DNA of 64,000 nucleotides from positions 1-64,000 of the forward strand of contig NZ_SZVO01000024.1 of assembly GCF_005280585.1 (NCBI RefSeq), given 5' to 3'. This DNA is from Dyadobacter frigoris (lineage in GTDB: Bacteria; Bacteroidota; Bacteroidia; Cytophagales; Spirosomataceae). This document shows positions 16,936 to 25,513 of the stretch, in pieces. Position numbers and translations under genes: made by a program. How positions within the stretch are numbered: the first letter of the stretch is position 1; each line of letters starts with the position of its first letter. The notes beneath the pieces were generated by a model. The model worked only from the letters and a program-made list of their open reading frames with translations, was not told the origin of the DNA and made no database searches.

Positions 16936-17334
16936 TTATTCGCTCGTTTTACCATCAAATTTTTCTTCGCTTGATTCAGCCTCTTTCTTCGTGACTTTGA
17001 CAATTTTGTCCTGGTGATTCGGCGGGCCATAAATGGTGTACATTTTCAGTTCGGTCGCGCTGTCGGTGTTGATGATATTATGCTTTGCCCCGGCGGGCAC
17101 TACTACCACGTCGCCATCTTTTACTTCGTATTCATTCTCATCAATAATCACTTTACCCGTCCCACTTTCAAACCGGAAAAACTGGTCATTGTTTTCATGA
17201 ATCTCAGCGCCGATGTCTTCGCCGACCTTTAAAGTCATCAACACCAATTGAAGATGTTTACCGGTGTATAATACCTTTCTGAAATTGGTATTTTCCAGGG
17301 TGTCCTTTTCGATATTACTATGAAATCCTTTCAT
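16936..17334 (-). CDS. Cupin-domain protein
   Basis: 132 residues with one cupin barrel. Motif 1 is GAEIHENNDQFFRFESGTG (His, with an E two positions on and a later Glu), and motif 2 is VVVPAGAKHNIIN with its His. These residues can hold a metal ion, usually iron, manganese or nickel. The charged C-terminal tail (KKEAESSEEKFDGKTSE) lies outside the barrel. The family is too broad to infer a reaction; small stand-alone cupins like this are often stress- or mannose-isomerase-like. It lies between the DJ-1 gene and the kinase, all leftward. Confidence 0.82.
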   Translation of the reverse strand: MKGFHSNIEKDTLENTNFRKVLYTGKHLQLVLMTLKVGEDIGAEIHENNDQFFRFESGTGKVIIDENEYEVKDGDVVVVPAGAKHNIINTDSATELKMYTIYGPPNHQDKIVKVTKKEAESSEEKFDGKTSE

Positions 17335-17396
17335 TTGGATATTTAGTTTTAGAATTGAAATTTTAAACAGGGAATTAACCTGGTTTGATAAATCTG

Positions 17397-18116
17397 TTAT
17401 TCACCAAGTTCAAGTTCCTGATTTTTCAGCGCGTTTGACATACTCACTGCTGACAAAAGGATTTTGGCTGTCGCTTGCGATGATGCCGGATTTTGCCCGG
17501 TGATCAGCAGACCATCCTGCACCGTATGCACGCCCCAATCTGCGCCATTGCTGTAATTTGCACCCAGTCTCTTGAGCTCGGTTTCCAATGAAAACGGGAC
17601 AATGTCCGCAAGGTTAACTTCTATTTCTTCGGTATTAGAAAAGCCTGTGAGGTTTTTTCCTTGTACCAACGGCAGACCCATGGACGTTTTGACATTTATC
17701 AAGGCAGCAGGACCGTGACATACAAAAGCAATAGGTTTTTGATGATTGTAAAAATCTTCGATCAGCTGGATTGAGTTTTTGTCAACCGCTAAATCCCACA
17801 GAGGTCCATGACCACCCGGGTAAAACACAGCATCATAGTCAGAATAATTTATGTCGCTGAGCGGTATGGTGTGCGCCACTTTGTCAATCAAATCATTGTC
17901 TTTATAAAACCGCAAAGTATCGGGAGTTTGAACATCAGCTGCTTCACTTTTTGGGTCTACAGGTGGTTGTCCACCTTTTGGTGAGGCGATGGTTAGTTCT
18001 GCCCCTGCATCAGATAACACATAATAGGGAGCAGCAAATTCTTCTATCCAAAAACCTGTTTTTTCGCTGGTAATGCCCAGTTCACTGTGGGATGTTAGTA
18101 CGATCAGTATTTTCAT
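17397..18116 (-). CDS. DJ-1/PfpI family protein (Hsp31/glyoxalase III-like)
   Basis: 239 residues from ATG 18116 (the frame reaches 18161, but MKILIVLTSHSELG is the family start). It has the nucleophile elbow VCHGPAALINV with the active Cys, the Glu in SEKTGFWIEE, and the FYPGGHGPLWDL block. Hsp31-type members turn methylglyoxal into lactate without cofactor or act as holding chaperones. The length fits the larger YDR533C/HchA-like group. A copy of the shared element (18187-18221) lies 70 bases upstream. It faces the outer-membrane/nitroreductase operon, which carries its own copy. Confidence 0.9.
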   Translation of the reverse strand: MKILIVLTSHSELGITSEKTGFWIEEFAAPYYVLSDAGAELTIASPKGGQPPVDPKSEAADVQTPDTLRFYKDNDLIDKVAHTIPLSDINYSDYDAVFYPGGHGPLWDLAVDKNSIQLIEDFYNHQKPIAFVCHGPAALINVKTSMGLPLVQGKNLTGFSNTEEIEVNLADIVPFSLETELKRLGANYSNGADWGVHTVQDGLLITGQNPASSQATAKILLSAVSMSNALKNQELELGE

Positions 18117-18186
18117 TGGTTCTACTTTAGCGTTAATTATTGTCTGCATATAACAATGCAAAGGTTGGGTATTTCAAGCCCCGAAC

Positions 18187-18221
18187 ATTATACCTGCCCT
18201 GGAAAGAGTTACATATTTCAC
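18187..18221 (-). promoter_or_regulatory. Shared stress-promoter element, weaker copy h (DJ-1)
   Basis: On the minus strand: GTGAAATATGTAACT, 14 bases, TATAAT. GTGA, ATG-AACT and the spacing are kept. It ends 70 bases before the DJ-1 start codon. Confidence 0.6.
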
Positions 18222-18280
18222 TGCTTTCGCTAGGCTGTGCTTTGGGTGGTGTATTTAATTTTGCCCGGAAATGAGAAAGC

Positions 18281-18315
18281 GTGAACTATGTAAGAATTAG
18301 ACATTTGCATACAAT
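18281..18315 (+). promoter_or_regulatory. Shared stress-promoter element, weaker copy i
   Basis: GTGAACTATGTAAGA, 14 bases, TACAAT. It lies 68 bases before the ATG at 18384 and about 60 bases from the divergent copy h. The AACT end has changed to AAGA, so it is a degenerate match, but spacing and distance to the gene are conserved. Confidence 0.5.
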
Positions 18316-18383
18316 ACTTTGTGTTTTGGTATCAGCAACTTTTGAATCCTGTGAAAGCATCATTTCACAATAAAGAAACAGTT

Positions 18384-19004
18384 ATGAAAATCCCGGAAAT
18401 GAAAAATCATTTATTAATAGCATGTATCCTTTTCCTTTTTGGTAATACAGTAAAGGCGCAGACCGATACCACTGCCGGTACATTCTGGCATCCCAATCCA
18501 CCCGTTTATGCTGTAAAACACGCCATCGAAGTGGAAAGCCTGGTTCCTATGTTTTTCACAGGCGGATATCATTTCGCTTTGGGGTATCGGTATAAAAAAT
18601 TCAGGATACGGGCAAGCGTGATCAATGGCGGAACCTATAATGCAGAAACTGCGGGTTTGAAAAATTCGTCATCGGAATTTAAAAGATATTACACCACTTC
18701 ACCCGGAATTTTCTTTGGCTACAATGTCTGGAAAAACCTGGAAGTCTACAGCTATCTGGAATTTCATACTTTTAAAATCACGCAAAAAAGTACGGGCATA
18801 AAAAAGGATCTGAAAAGCGTGGATACCGGCCTGGGCGTGAGCTATCAGTTTTTTATAGGAAAATATTTTTATATACAGCCAGGTTTGCATTTGTATGTAA
18901 GGCGAAACAACAGTGTTGATTTCGAAACCGCAACCTATCATATTCCCAATGCGGACATATCACCCGTTATCAGGATCGGAGCCAGGTTATGGAAAAAATA
19001 TTAA
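18384..19004 (+). CDS. Outer-membrane beta-barrel-like protein
   Basis: 206 residues from ATG 18384, chosen because it gives a clean signal peptide (MKNHLLIACILFLFGNTVKAQ) after five residues; the frame extends back to 18321 without coding character. After cleavage the chain shows alternating strands rich in Tyr and Phe (YHFALGYRYKKFRIRASV, GIFFGYNVWKNLEVYSYLEF, YIQPGLHLYVRR) and ends in an aromatic-Lys tail. This suggests a small outer-membrane barrel with no closer family. Its 3' end overlaps the nitroreductase gene by 16 bases, so they are coupled. Element copy i lies upstream. Confidence 0.72.
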   Translation: MKIPEMKNHLLIACILFLFGNTVKAQTDTTAGTFWHPNPPVYAVKHAIEVESLVPMFFTGGYHFALGYRYKKFRIRASVINGGTYNAETAGLKNSSSEFKRYYTTSPGIFFGYNVWKNLEVYSYLEFHTFKITQKSTGIKKDLKSVDTGLGVSYQFFIGKYFYIQPGLHLYVRRNNSVDFETATYHIPNADISPVIRIGARLWKKY

Positions 19005-20113
19005 TAACCCGAAAACAATTCATATCTATTGCGGCAGGTACCCTTGCGCTGGCGGGGATTACCGGGTATTCCGTGAGTGATAAAAGCAATTATATACGTT
19101 CCGAAAGTGAGGCTGATATGGGTAAAACATCGTTGACCGCGGATGAAAGAGCAATTTTATATCTGGCTTCGCTGGCGCCGAGCGGACATAATACGCAGCC
19201 CTGGTTTGTGAACTATATCGAACCTTATCACTGGATTATTGGCAACGACAAAAACAAATGGCTGCCCGGCGTTGATCCTACGCAACGTGAGACGATGCTA
19301 TCCATCGGTGCCTTTTTGCAGAATCTGGAATACGCTGCCGGTAACCTGGGTTATGACTGTGATTTTGTGTTACTGGCTGCGAGTAGCCAGGAAGAAAATG
19401 TGATGGAAGTCAGGTTAGTAAGGTCAACTGTACGTGTTTATGATATTGAAAAAATACGGCAGCGCAGAACTGTGCGGTCGCATTACAGGAATGAAGTTTT
19501 AAAAAAAGAAGACATCAAATTCTTGATTGGCAATGATGAAGATAATATTCATTTCATACCCAACACTTCAACGCAGTGCCAGTGGCTCAGTGAACAAACT
19601 CTTGAAGCAAACCGGATACAATCTTATCGGGATGCAGCACAGAAGGAATTATCAGAATGGATCCGTTTTTCAAGCATAGATGCGGAAAAATACCTTGACG
19701 GATTGACTATGGCAGGAATGGAGATCGAGGGGATTTTCGGCTGGTATTTGAGGAATTTTTACGGGAAAGAGGATGTGATGAAAAAAGGGTTCCGGGAGCA
19801 GAGCATTGATAAAGTTAGTAAACAAGTGGCGCAGTCTGCGGGATGGATATTGATCACGAGTAAAGATGATTCGGTTGCTTCGCTGCTTGAAACAGGCAAG
19901 CGCATGGAGCGGTTGTTTTTGAATGTAAGGGAAAAAAATATAGCACTGCATCCCATGACGCAGGTTTTGGAGGAAGCTTCAACGAATCAGATACTGCCTG
20001 GATCCGTGGGATTGAGCCAACCAGTCCAGTTTATTTTAAGAGTCGGATATTTGAAGAATTATCCGGAACCGGTATCACTCAGGCGTCCGGTCGAAAGATT
20101 TTTACGCGTTTGA
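18989..20113 (+). CDS. Acg-type nitroreductase-fold flavoprotein
   Basis: 374 residues. The nitroreductase fold is seen in LASLAPSGHNTQPWFVNYIE, then IIGNDKNKWLPGVDPTQRETMLSIGAFLQNLEYA, matching the Acg/Rv2032 group. In mycobacteria, Acg proteins belong to the DosR low-oxygen regulon and may sequester FMN rather than reduce nitro compounds. The N-terminus (MEKILITRKQFISIAAGTLALAGI) is a Tat-like signal with RK in place of the twin Arg, so export is plausible but unproven. It overlaps the preceding beta-barrel gene. The dormancy-type link fits the oxygen-sensing theme of the island. Confidence 0.85.
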   Translation: MEKILITRKQFISIAAGTLALAGITGYSVSDKSNYIRSESEADMGKTSLTADERAILYLASLAPSGHNTQPWFVNYIEPYHWIIGNDKNKWLPGVDPTQRETMLSIGAFLQNLEYAAGNLGYDCDFVLLAASSQEENVMEVRLVRSTVRVYDIEKIRQRRTVRSHYRNEVLKKEDIKFLIGNDEDNIHFIPNTSTQCQWLSEQTLEANRIQSYRDAAQKELSEWIRFSSIDAEKYLDGLTMAGMEIEGIFGWYLRNFYGKEDVMKKGFREQSIDKVSKQVAQSAGWILITSKDDSVASLLETGKRMERLFLNVREKNIALHPMTQVLEEASTNQILPGSVGLSQPVQFILRVGYLKNYPEPVSLRRPVERFLRV

Positions 20114-20129
20114 GTTATTATTTCCAATC

Positions 20130-20606
20130 ATGTTCAAATCATTCATACTTATCAAAATGAAACCGTCCACTACCCGAAATCTGCTCATTTTTCTTCTGGC
20201 TTTTCTTGGCGTGGGTGCCCTGTTCGGTGGAGGCGTACTGATCATTTCCCCAAGCGGTGAGCTAATTGGAATGCCTCTGTCGATGCTGGATGCTTCTCCG
20301 TTTCGTGATTTTCTTATACCGGGAATTTTGTTATTTGTCGTGCTTGGGATCTGTCCTTTGGCGCTGATTTTTGCTTTGTTAAAAAAAGTAGAAAGTCCGT
20401 TTGCAGAACAGTTTAATCTTTTTACAGACATGCGCTGGCCATGGAGTTTCTCGATCTATCAGGCCTTTGCGCTGATCATCTGGATTCAGCTTGAAATGGT
20501 TTTTCTGCATGCCGTGCACTGGCTGCATACCTTTTACATGTTTTATGCGGTTGCAATGCTGGTTGTGGCGCTGCTGCCGCCTGTGAGGAATTATTATAAA
20601 AAATAG
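20130..20606 (+). CDS. Four-helix membrane protein, unknown
   Basis: 158 residues (ATG 20157, giving 149 residues, is an equally good start). Four hydrophobic helices at about 20-45, 60-85, 105-125 and 130-150, with a short conserved-looking SPFAEQFNLFTDMRWPWSF between helices 2 and 3. It starts 16 bases after the nitroreductase stop and is likely in that operon. I recognise no family, and no catalytic residues stand out. Confidence 0.75.
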   Translation: MFKSFILIKMKPSTTRNLLIFLLAFLGVGALFGGGVLIISPSGELIGMPLSMLDASPFRDFLIPGILLFVVLGICPLALIFALLKKVESPFAEQFNLFTDMRWPWSFSIYQAFALIIWIQLEMVFLHAVHWLHTFYMFYAVAMLVVALLPPVRNYYKK

Positions 20607-20677
20607 ATCACATCAAATTGAATGGATGGCATGAAACAATGTCACCATACGCTGAACAACTCCTTTTAACTCAATAA

Positions 20678-20712
20678 GTGATTGATGCAACTCTTGACTC
20701 CTGATGTGTAAC
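20678..20712 (+). promoter_or_regulatory. Shared stress-promoter element, copy d (BON copy 2)
   Basis: GTGATTGATGCAACT, 14 bases, TGTAAC: a perfect match to the consensus. It ends 62 bases before ATG 20775. Confidence 0.72.
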
Positions 20713-20774
20713 TTTTTGTTCTGCCAAATCGCTCCCTTTGTTTAGTTAATTTCTAACCATTAATATTCAAGATT

Positions 20775-21434
20775 ATGAGAACCAACGAAGAATTACAAAA
20801 GGATGTGCAGTATGCAATAAAATGGGAACCCTTGCTTCACGCAGCAGAAATAGGCGTCATTGCAGAAGATGGAATCGTTACCCTGACCGGATCAGTCGAT
20901 ACTTACGCCAAAAAGGAGGAAGCGGAAAAAGCAGCGAAGAATGTTGCAGGCGTGAAAGCAGTTATCGAAAAAATTGAAATCAAATATGGCAGTTTCGGTA
21001 AAAAAGACGACAGCGATGTTGCCCGGGAAATTATCAATGCTTTCAAATGGAATTGGGAAATTCCTGACGGAAAAGTCAAAGTGAAGGTTGAAGACGGCTG
21101 GGTTACCCTGGATGGCCAGGTGGAATGGAACTACCAGAAAGTAGCTGCGAAAAAAGCCGTTACAGGTCTTCTGGGTGTTTTGGGCTTAACGGACAGCCTG
21201 ATTGTTAAATCCGAAATCAAGGATAGCATTGAAAAGAGAGACATCGAGAAAGCTATTGAGCGCAACGCCACGATTTATGATGAGGAAGTGAAGATCAAAG
21301 TCTCCGGTAACATGGTTACTTTGAGCGGAACGGTTCACTCACTTTATCAGAAGGAAGAATGCGGCCGGATGGCATGGAATGCACCGGGTGTAGAGGCGGT
21401 TAAAAACGAGCTTGAAATCGACTACGCGTATTGA
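20775..21434 (+). CDS. Triple BON-domain protein, copy 2
   Basis: 219 residues with three BON domains (about 4-72, 77-146 and 150-217). The N-terminus (MRTNEELQKDVQYAIKWEPL) is nearly the same as in the paralogues at 2684 and 28246. Each repeat ends with a GV.(A/G)V turn. There is no signal peptide. Upstream is a consensus copy of the shared element, and downstream a terminator hairpin, so it is a single-gene unit although the ABC gene follows on the same strand. Presumed role: protection of the envelope or of proteins during stress, by analogy with OsmY-type BON proteins. Confidence 0.93.
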   Translation: MRTNEELQKDVQYAIKWEPLLHAAEIGVIAEDGIVTLTGSVDTYAKKEEAEKAAKNVAGVKAVIEKIEIKYGSFGKKDDSDVAREIINAFKWNWEIPDGKVKVKVEDGWVTLDGQVEWNYQKVAAKKAVTGLLGVLGLTDSLIVKSEIKDSIEKRDIEKAIERNATIYDEEVKIKVSGNMVTLSGTVHSLYQKEECGRMAWNAPGVEAVKNELEIDYAY

Positions 21435-21443
21435 AATAAGTGA

Positions 21444-21470
21444 GCGGGGAGATTTTCATCTCCCGCTTTT
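21444..21470 (+). terminator. Terminator after BON copy 2
   Basis: GCGGGGAGA and TCTCCCGC (21444-21466) form a stem with one bulge, followed by TTTTA. Confidence 0.7.
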
Positions 21471-21508
21471 ATTCTGAATTGTCGGCGTAAAATAAATATT
21501 GTCTTTAC

Positions 21509-22261
21509 ATGGAAAATGAGCAACCGGTTATTTCAATAAAAGGGTTATACAAATCCTTTGGCGATCTGGATGTGCTGAAAGGTGTGGATTTTACATTGCT
21601 GAAAGGTGAAAATGTGGCCGTCCTTGGCAGGTCCGGATCGGGTAAATCTGTTTTGATAAAAATAATAATCGGTCTGCTCAAACCGGACCGCGGTGAGGTA
21701 ATTGTGCTCGGACAGCAGATTGATAAGCTGGCCGGAAAAGAGCTTGACGCTCTTCGGTTAAGGATCGGATTTTCATTTCAGGCAGGCGCCCTGTACGACA
21801 GCATGGATATTTACCATAATCTGTCATTTCCGTTAACGATGAATAACAGGAAATTGGGTAAAAAAGATATTGATGCCGCTGTTGAAGAAGCGCTGGAAGC
21901 CGTTGGGCTTAAAGAGAAAATGAACCAGCTGCCAACCGATCTTTCGGGAGGGCAACGTAAAAGAATCGGCATTGCCCGGGCACTGATCCTCAAACCGGAG
22001 ATCATGTTATACGATGAACCCACCTCAGGCTTGGATCCGATTACCAGTACCGAAATTAATGCGCTGATCATGCAGGTACAGCAGCGGTACAACACCAGTT
22101 CTATCATCATCACACATGACCTTACTTGTGCAAAAAATACCGGCAACCGTATTGCAATGCTTCTGGATGGTAAGTTTCAAGCGACCGGAAGTTTCGAAGA
22201 GGTATTCGGCAGCAAGGATAAGCAGGTTGAAAGTTTCTATGAATATAATTTTATCGATTAA
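21509..22261 (+). CDS. MlaF-like ABC transporter ATPase
   Basis: A 250-residue ATP-binding subunit. Walker A GRSGSGKSV (about residue 39), signature LSGGQRKRIGIARAL, Walker B IMLYDEPTSGLDP and the switch His in IITHDLT are all present. The family is that of MlaF/Ttg2A, which powers phospholipid movement between the two membranes with permease MlaE and substrate-binding MlaD. Neither partner gene is adjacent, so it must work with subunits encoded elsewhere or has another role. The NnrD gene starts 6 bases after its stop, making a two-gene operon. Confidence 0.9.
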   Translation: MENEQPVISIKGLYKSFGDLDVLKGVDFTLLKGENVAVLGRSGSGKSVLIKIIIGLLKPDRGEVIVLGQQIDKLAGKELDALRLRIGFSFQAGALYDSMDIYHNLSFPLTMNNRKLGKKDIDAAVEEALEAVGLKEKMNQLPTDLSGGQRKRIGIARALILKPEIMLYDEPTSGLDPITSTEINALIMQVQQRYNTSSIIITHDLTCAKNTGNRIAMLLDGKFQATGSFEEVFGSKDKQVESFYEYNFID

Positions 22262-22267
22262 GCGGGT

Positions 22268-23110
22268 ATGAAGCCGGAAACAGGTATGCTAACAAAAGAT
22301 ATCATCAAAAAACTGTTGATACACAGACAGGCTTCGACAAACAAAGGCGATTATGGGCATAGTATCATTTTTGCGGGTAATACAGGCAAAATGGGTGCAG
22401 CGGTTATTGCTGCGAGGGCATGTCTGAGATCAGGGACAGGATTATTGACCGTAAATGTTCCAAAAGAAGAAAGGATGATCCTGCAAACGGCGATTCCCGA
22501 AGCGATGCTTTCATTCAGAAGTACCTCTGAATATGATTTTAGTAGATTCTCTGCTGCCGGAATAGGGCCTGGCATAGGCACGGATAAAAAATCAGATAAA
22601 ATGGTTTTCGACCTTCTAGAGCACTTTAATAAACCACTTTTACTGGACGCAGATGCGCTGAATATTGTGGCTGCCCATAGAGAACTTCTAAAAAAAGTAG
22701 CTCATTCGACGATCTTTACACCGCATCCGAAGGAATTTGACAGACTTTTCGGGAAACATGACAGTGAGACAGAAAGAAGAAGTGCAGCCATAAACCTGGC
22801 AAATGAGCACAATATTGTGATAGTCTTAAAAGGCCATCAAACCTTGATAACCGCCCGGGGAATATCTTGTTTGAATACAACGGGTAACGCAGGACTCGCT
22901 AAGGGTGGCTCAGGAGATGCACTAACCGGAATAATTACTGCATTTCTTGCTCAGGGGTACGAGCCATTTATTGCTGCAAAGATCGGTGTATATCTGCACG
23001 GACTGGCTGCGGATATTGCGCTAGGCAAGCAAAGTATGGAAAGTATGCTGGTTACTGATGTTATTGATTGTTTGGGAGCAGCTTTTAATCATGTTCAGAC
23101 TTCCGATTAA
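22268..23110 (+). CDS. nnrD: ADP/ATP-dependent NAD(P)H-hydrate dehydratase
   Basis: 280 residues, ribokinase-like fold. It repairs damaged NAD(P)H hydrates back to NAD(P)H using ADP or ATP. Motifs: an early GHSIIFAGNTGKMGAAVIAARACLRSG-type segment, PHPKEFDRLFG, and NTTGNAGLAKGGSGDALTG with the catalytic Asp. In most bacteria this unit is fused to the NnrE epimerase; here it stands alone, with no NnrE in the window. A role in metabolite repair under heat or acid stress suits the island. It shares an operon with the ABC ATPase. Confidence 0.88.
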   Translation: MKPETGMLTKDIIKKLLIHRQASTNKGDYGHSIIFAGNTGKMGAAVIAARACLRSGTGLLTVNVPKEERMILQTAIPEAMLSFRSTSEYDFSRFSAAGIGPGIGTDKKSDKMVFDLLEHFNKPLLLDADALNIVAAHRELLKKVAHSTIFTPHPKEFDRLFGKHDSETERRSAAINLANEHNIVIVLKGHQTLITARGISCLNTTGNAGLAKGGSGDALTGIITAFLAQGYEPFIAAKIGVYLHGLAADIALGKQSMESMLVTDVIDCLGAAFNHVQTSD

Positions 23111-23128
23111 AACATAAGATTAATATCT

Positions 23129-23163
23129 GTGATAGATGCAACTTTTCAGGTTTCATATACAAC
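23129..23163 (+). promoter_or_regulatory. Shared stress-promoter element, copy e (Dps-like operon)
   Basis: GTGATAGATGCAACT, 14 bases, TACAAC. It lies 200 bases ahead of the Dps-like gene at 23364, a long leader like copy b. Confidence 0.65.
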
Positions 23164-23363
23164 ACTTTCCAAACAGAAGAGGCTCACCTTTGGATTGTTG
23201 TGAATAAGGTTAGCCATGAAAAATAAAATGAATACGTCGGGTTCGGAATGAAGTCGATTTTTGAACGTATATAAATAGCAGTTAGTTCTGAAATCGGGTT
23301 CCGTCAGTCATTTAATTCTATCTGGCTGCAACTGTAAAGTTGAAAATAATATAATCAAAAAAT

Positions 23364-23837
23364 ATGGAAGCGAATATTGAAATTGAACAACAAAACAGCC
23401 AAACTGTTGCAACTGAATTGTTAAAACTTTTGGCGGACGAGTATGTCCTGTATACCAAAACCCGAAATGCGTACTGGAATATGGAGGATAATCATTTTTA
23501 TGAACGCGAAAAACTTTTTGATGAGCAGGCGAATCAGCTGAGCGCGATCATTGACAGCATTGCCAAAAGGATACGCACAATGGAACATTACGCGCCTGCT
23601 TCGCTAAAATATTTTCTTGAAATCACGCATTTAGCAGAAGTTGCGCCGGATCAGAATGACAGTATGAGTTATGTAAAACAATTGCTCTCCGATCACGACA
23701 GTATGATTATTCATTGCCGGGAAAATACGCATCGTTTTACAAGTGAATTCAAGGACGCATCAGCCAGTGATTTCGCCACTGACTTGCTGGAAAAACATGA
23801 GAATATGGCCTTTATTTTAAGATCTCATTTGAAATAG
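23364..23837 (+). CDS. Dps-like ferritin, ferroxidase residues altered
   Basis: 157 residues of the Dps family, which forms 12-subunit shells that store iron and protect DNA. The block AYWNMEDNHFYEREKLFDEQ aligns without gaps to E. coli Dps ([20 protein letters not shown]). On that alignment, ferroxidase residues His51 and His63 are Tyr and Glu, and Glu82 is Lys; Asp67 and Asp78 remain. The protein may therefore not oxidise iron in the usual way. Related Bacteroidota Dps-like (PexB) proteins exist. Upstream is element copy e. The SDR gene starts 31 bases after its stop, and several stress genes follow. Confidence 0.85.
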   Translation: MEANIEIEQQNSQTVATELLKLLADEYVLYTKTRNAYWNMEDNHFYEREKLFDEQANQLSAIIDSIAKRIRTMEHYAPASLKYFLEITHLAEVAPDQNDSMSYVKQLLSDHDSMIIHCRENTHRFTSEFKDASASDFATDLLEKHENMAFILRSHLK

Positions 23838-23868
23838 TTCAAGCAGCATCTGATTACAAATTTAGAAA

Positions 23869-24615
23869 ATGAAGAAATTACAAAGTAAAGTAGTTTTTAT
23901 CACTGGGGGCAACTCAGGTATCGGTAAAGCAGCAGCTATTGAAGCGGCAAAAGAAGGTGCAACGGTCGTGATAGCCGACCTTGCTGGCAGCGACCACAAA
24001 CAAACCATGCAGGAAATATCGGATCTTGATGCGTCGTGCCTATTTGTGCCTATCGATGTTTCTGATGTAGAAAGTGTCAAATCTGCAATCAATGCAACGG
24101 TTGAAAGGTTCGGCAGACTGGATGTGGCCTTCAACAATGCCGGGGTTGGTGCTCCCTATTCGGGAATCCATGATATGCCCGAAGAGGTTTGGGACCGGGT
24201 GATTTCTATTAATTTGACAGGGCAGTTCTACTGTGTAAAATATGAGTTGCAGCAGTTTCTAAAACAGGGCGGAGGTGTGATTGTAAACATGTCATCCCTG
24301 GGCGGACTGAAAGCTGAGCACGGTTTGGTACCCTATACCGCCGCCAAACATGGGGTGATGGGACTTACCAAAAACATCGCTGTGCAGTATGCCACCCAAA
24401 ATATAAGGGCCAATGCGATCTGTCCCTATTATATAGAAACACCTTTGTTAAGCGCAGCACCCGCGGAAGTACACGCGGCCTGGATACAGGGATCGCCAGC
24501 CAAAAGGCTCGGGAAAGTATCAGAAGTTGCCAAAGCATTTATCTACCTGGCTAGTGATGACTCCAGTTATTGCAACGGAACGCAGATCATCCTGGATGGC
24601 GGGGTAATGGCTTAA
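23869..24615 (+). CDS. SDR oxidoreductase (glucose 1-dehydrogenase-like)
   Basis: 248 residues. TGGNSGIGKA near residue 11 binds NAD(P), NNAGVG is near 84, the active site Tyr and Lys are in YTAAKHGVMGLTK, and the C-terminal LASDDSSYCNGTQIILDGG is typical of FabG/glucose dehydrogenase-like classical SDRs. A general oxidoreductase for a sugar or other alcohol; the substrate is unknown. It follows the Dps-like gene by 31 bases and precedes the DUF1269 gene by 34, so all are probably transcribed from the shared element at 23129. Confidence 0.9.
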   Translation: MKKLQSKVVFITGGNSGIGKAAAIEAAKEGATVVIADLAGSDHKQTMQEISDLDASCLFVPIDVSDVESVKSAINATVERFGRLDVAFNNAGVGAPYSGIHDMPEEVWDRVISINLTGQFYCVKYELQQFLKQGGGVIVNMSSLGGLKAEHGLVPYTAAKHGVMGLTKNIAVQYATQNIRANAICPYYIETPLLSAAPAEVHAAWIQGSPAKRLGKVSEVAKAFIYLASDDSSYCNGTQIILDGGVMA

Positions 24616-24649
24616 AAAACAATTGAAACACAAGTTTATAGCTAAGAAA

Positions 24650-25462
24650 ATGTCACAAATAATTGTAGTTTCCTTTACACAGGAAGCAAAAGCGATTCAG
24701 GCCCTGGATAGGCTTAGTGAGTTGGAATCCTTCGGGGAGATCACCATGTATGAAAAAACTATGATCCGCAAAAAAGAAAACGGGCAGTATGAGATACTTA
24801 GTCAGGATGGTTTCCAGGGATGGCAAACGCTGACGGGTATGGCAGTCGGAAGTTTGTTTGGAATAGTGGCAGGGCCTTTGGGTTTTGTGATCGGCTTGTA
24901 TACCGGTGGAGCAATCGGTATGGTCTCTGAGATCCGCGAAGACAATTTTGAAGCAGACTTTATATCAAAACTGGAAAGCGGTGTAAGTGCCGGTACGGTT
25001 TCCATTATTGCCGAGGTGGACGACGACAGCGAAACTTCTGTCGATCAGGCGATGAAAAAACTGGGTGTTACGGTGATCAGAAGTGATGTTGATTTCGCAT
25101 TTGGTCATTATGTCAATGAGAAATTAGATGAGCTCGACGATGAGATCGCAGCCGGCAGAGCGGAACTGAAAAAATCGGCAGGGGAAGTAAAGCAAAAAGC
25201 CGAAGAAAAAATAGCCTCATTGAAAAAGACAAGAAAGCTCAAAATTGCTGCCTGTGAAAAGAAAGGAAAGAGTACGCTTATTAAAATTGAAGATAAAACA
25301 CAGGAAATTGCCGGTGATATCAAAACCAATATCGAGGCTTTTGGGGCGCATGTCAGCGAAAGTGTCAGACATGCTGAGGTTAATCTGATCAAAAGACGGA
25401 TTTCGAGGCATGAAGACAAGCTTACCAAATTAAACCTGCAGCTGATTGAAGCACTGCTTTGA
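24650..25462 (+). CDS. DUF1269-type membrane protein with coiled-coil tail
   Basis: 270 residues from ATG 24650 (the frame opens at a TTG 27 bases earlier, less likely). Residues 1-140 match DUF1269: IIVVSFTQEAKAIQALDRL, a Gly-rich hydrophobic hairpin (GMAVGSLFGIVAGPLGFVIG and onward), then SAGTVSIIAEVDD. Residues about 160-270 are a long charged coiled coil (EIAAGRAELKKSAGEVKQK). DUF1269 proteins are small membrane-associated stress proteins of unknown function. It lies within the Dps-like operon. Confidence 0.82.
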   Translation: MSQIIVVSFTQEAKAIQALDRLSELESFGEITMYEKTMIRKKENGQYEILSQDGFQGWQTLTGMAVGSLFGIVAGPLGFVIGLYTGGAIGMVSEIREDNFEADFISKLESGVSAGTVSIIAEVDDDSETSVDQAMKKLGVTVIRSDVDFAFGHYVNEKLDELDDEIAAGRAELKKSAGEVKQKAEEKIASLKKTRKLKIAACEKKGKSTLIKIEDKTQEIAGDIKTNIEAFGAHVSESVRHAEVNLIKRRISRHEDKLTKLNLQLIEALL

Positions 25463-25513
25463 AATCTTTCACAATAAGCCATTTAACATCACATTTTTTA
25501 AAATATAACCAAA

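Noticed and set aside
23325..23363. Another TGCAACT close to the Dps-like start
   Set aside because: No TRTAAC at the right spacing and no GTGAT part.
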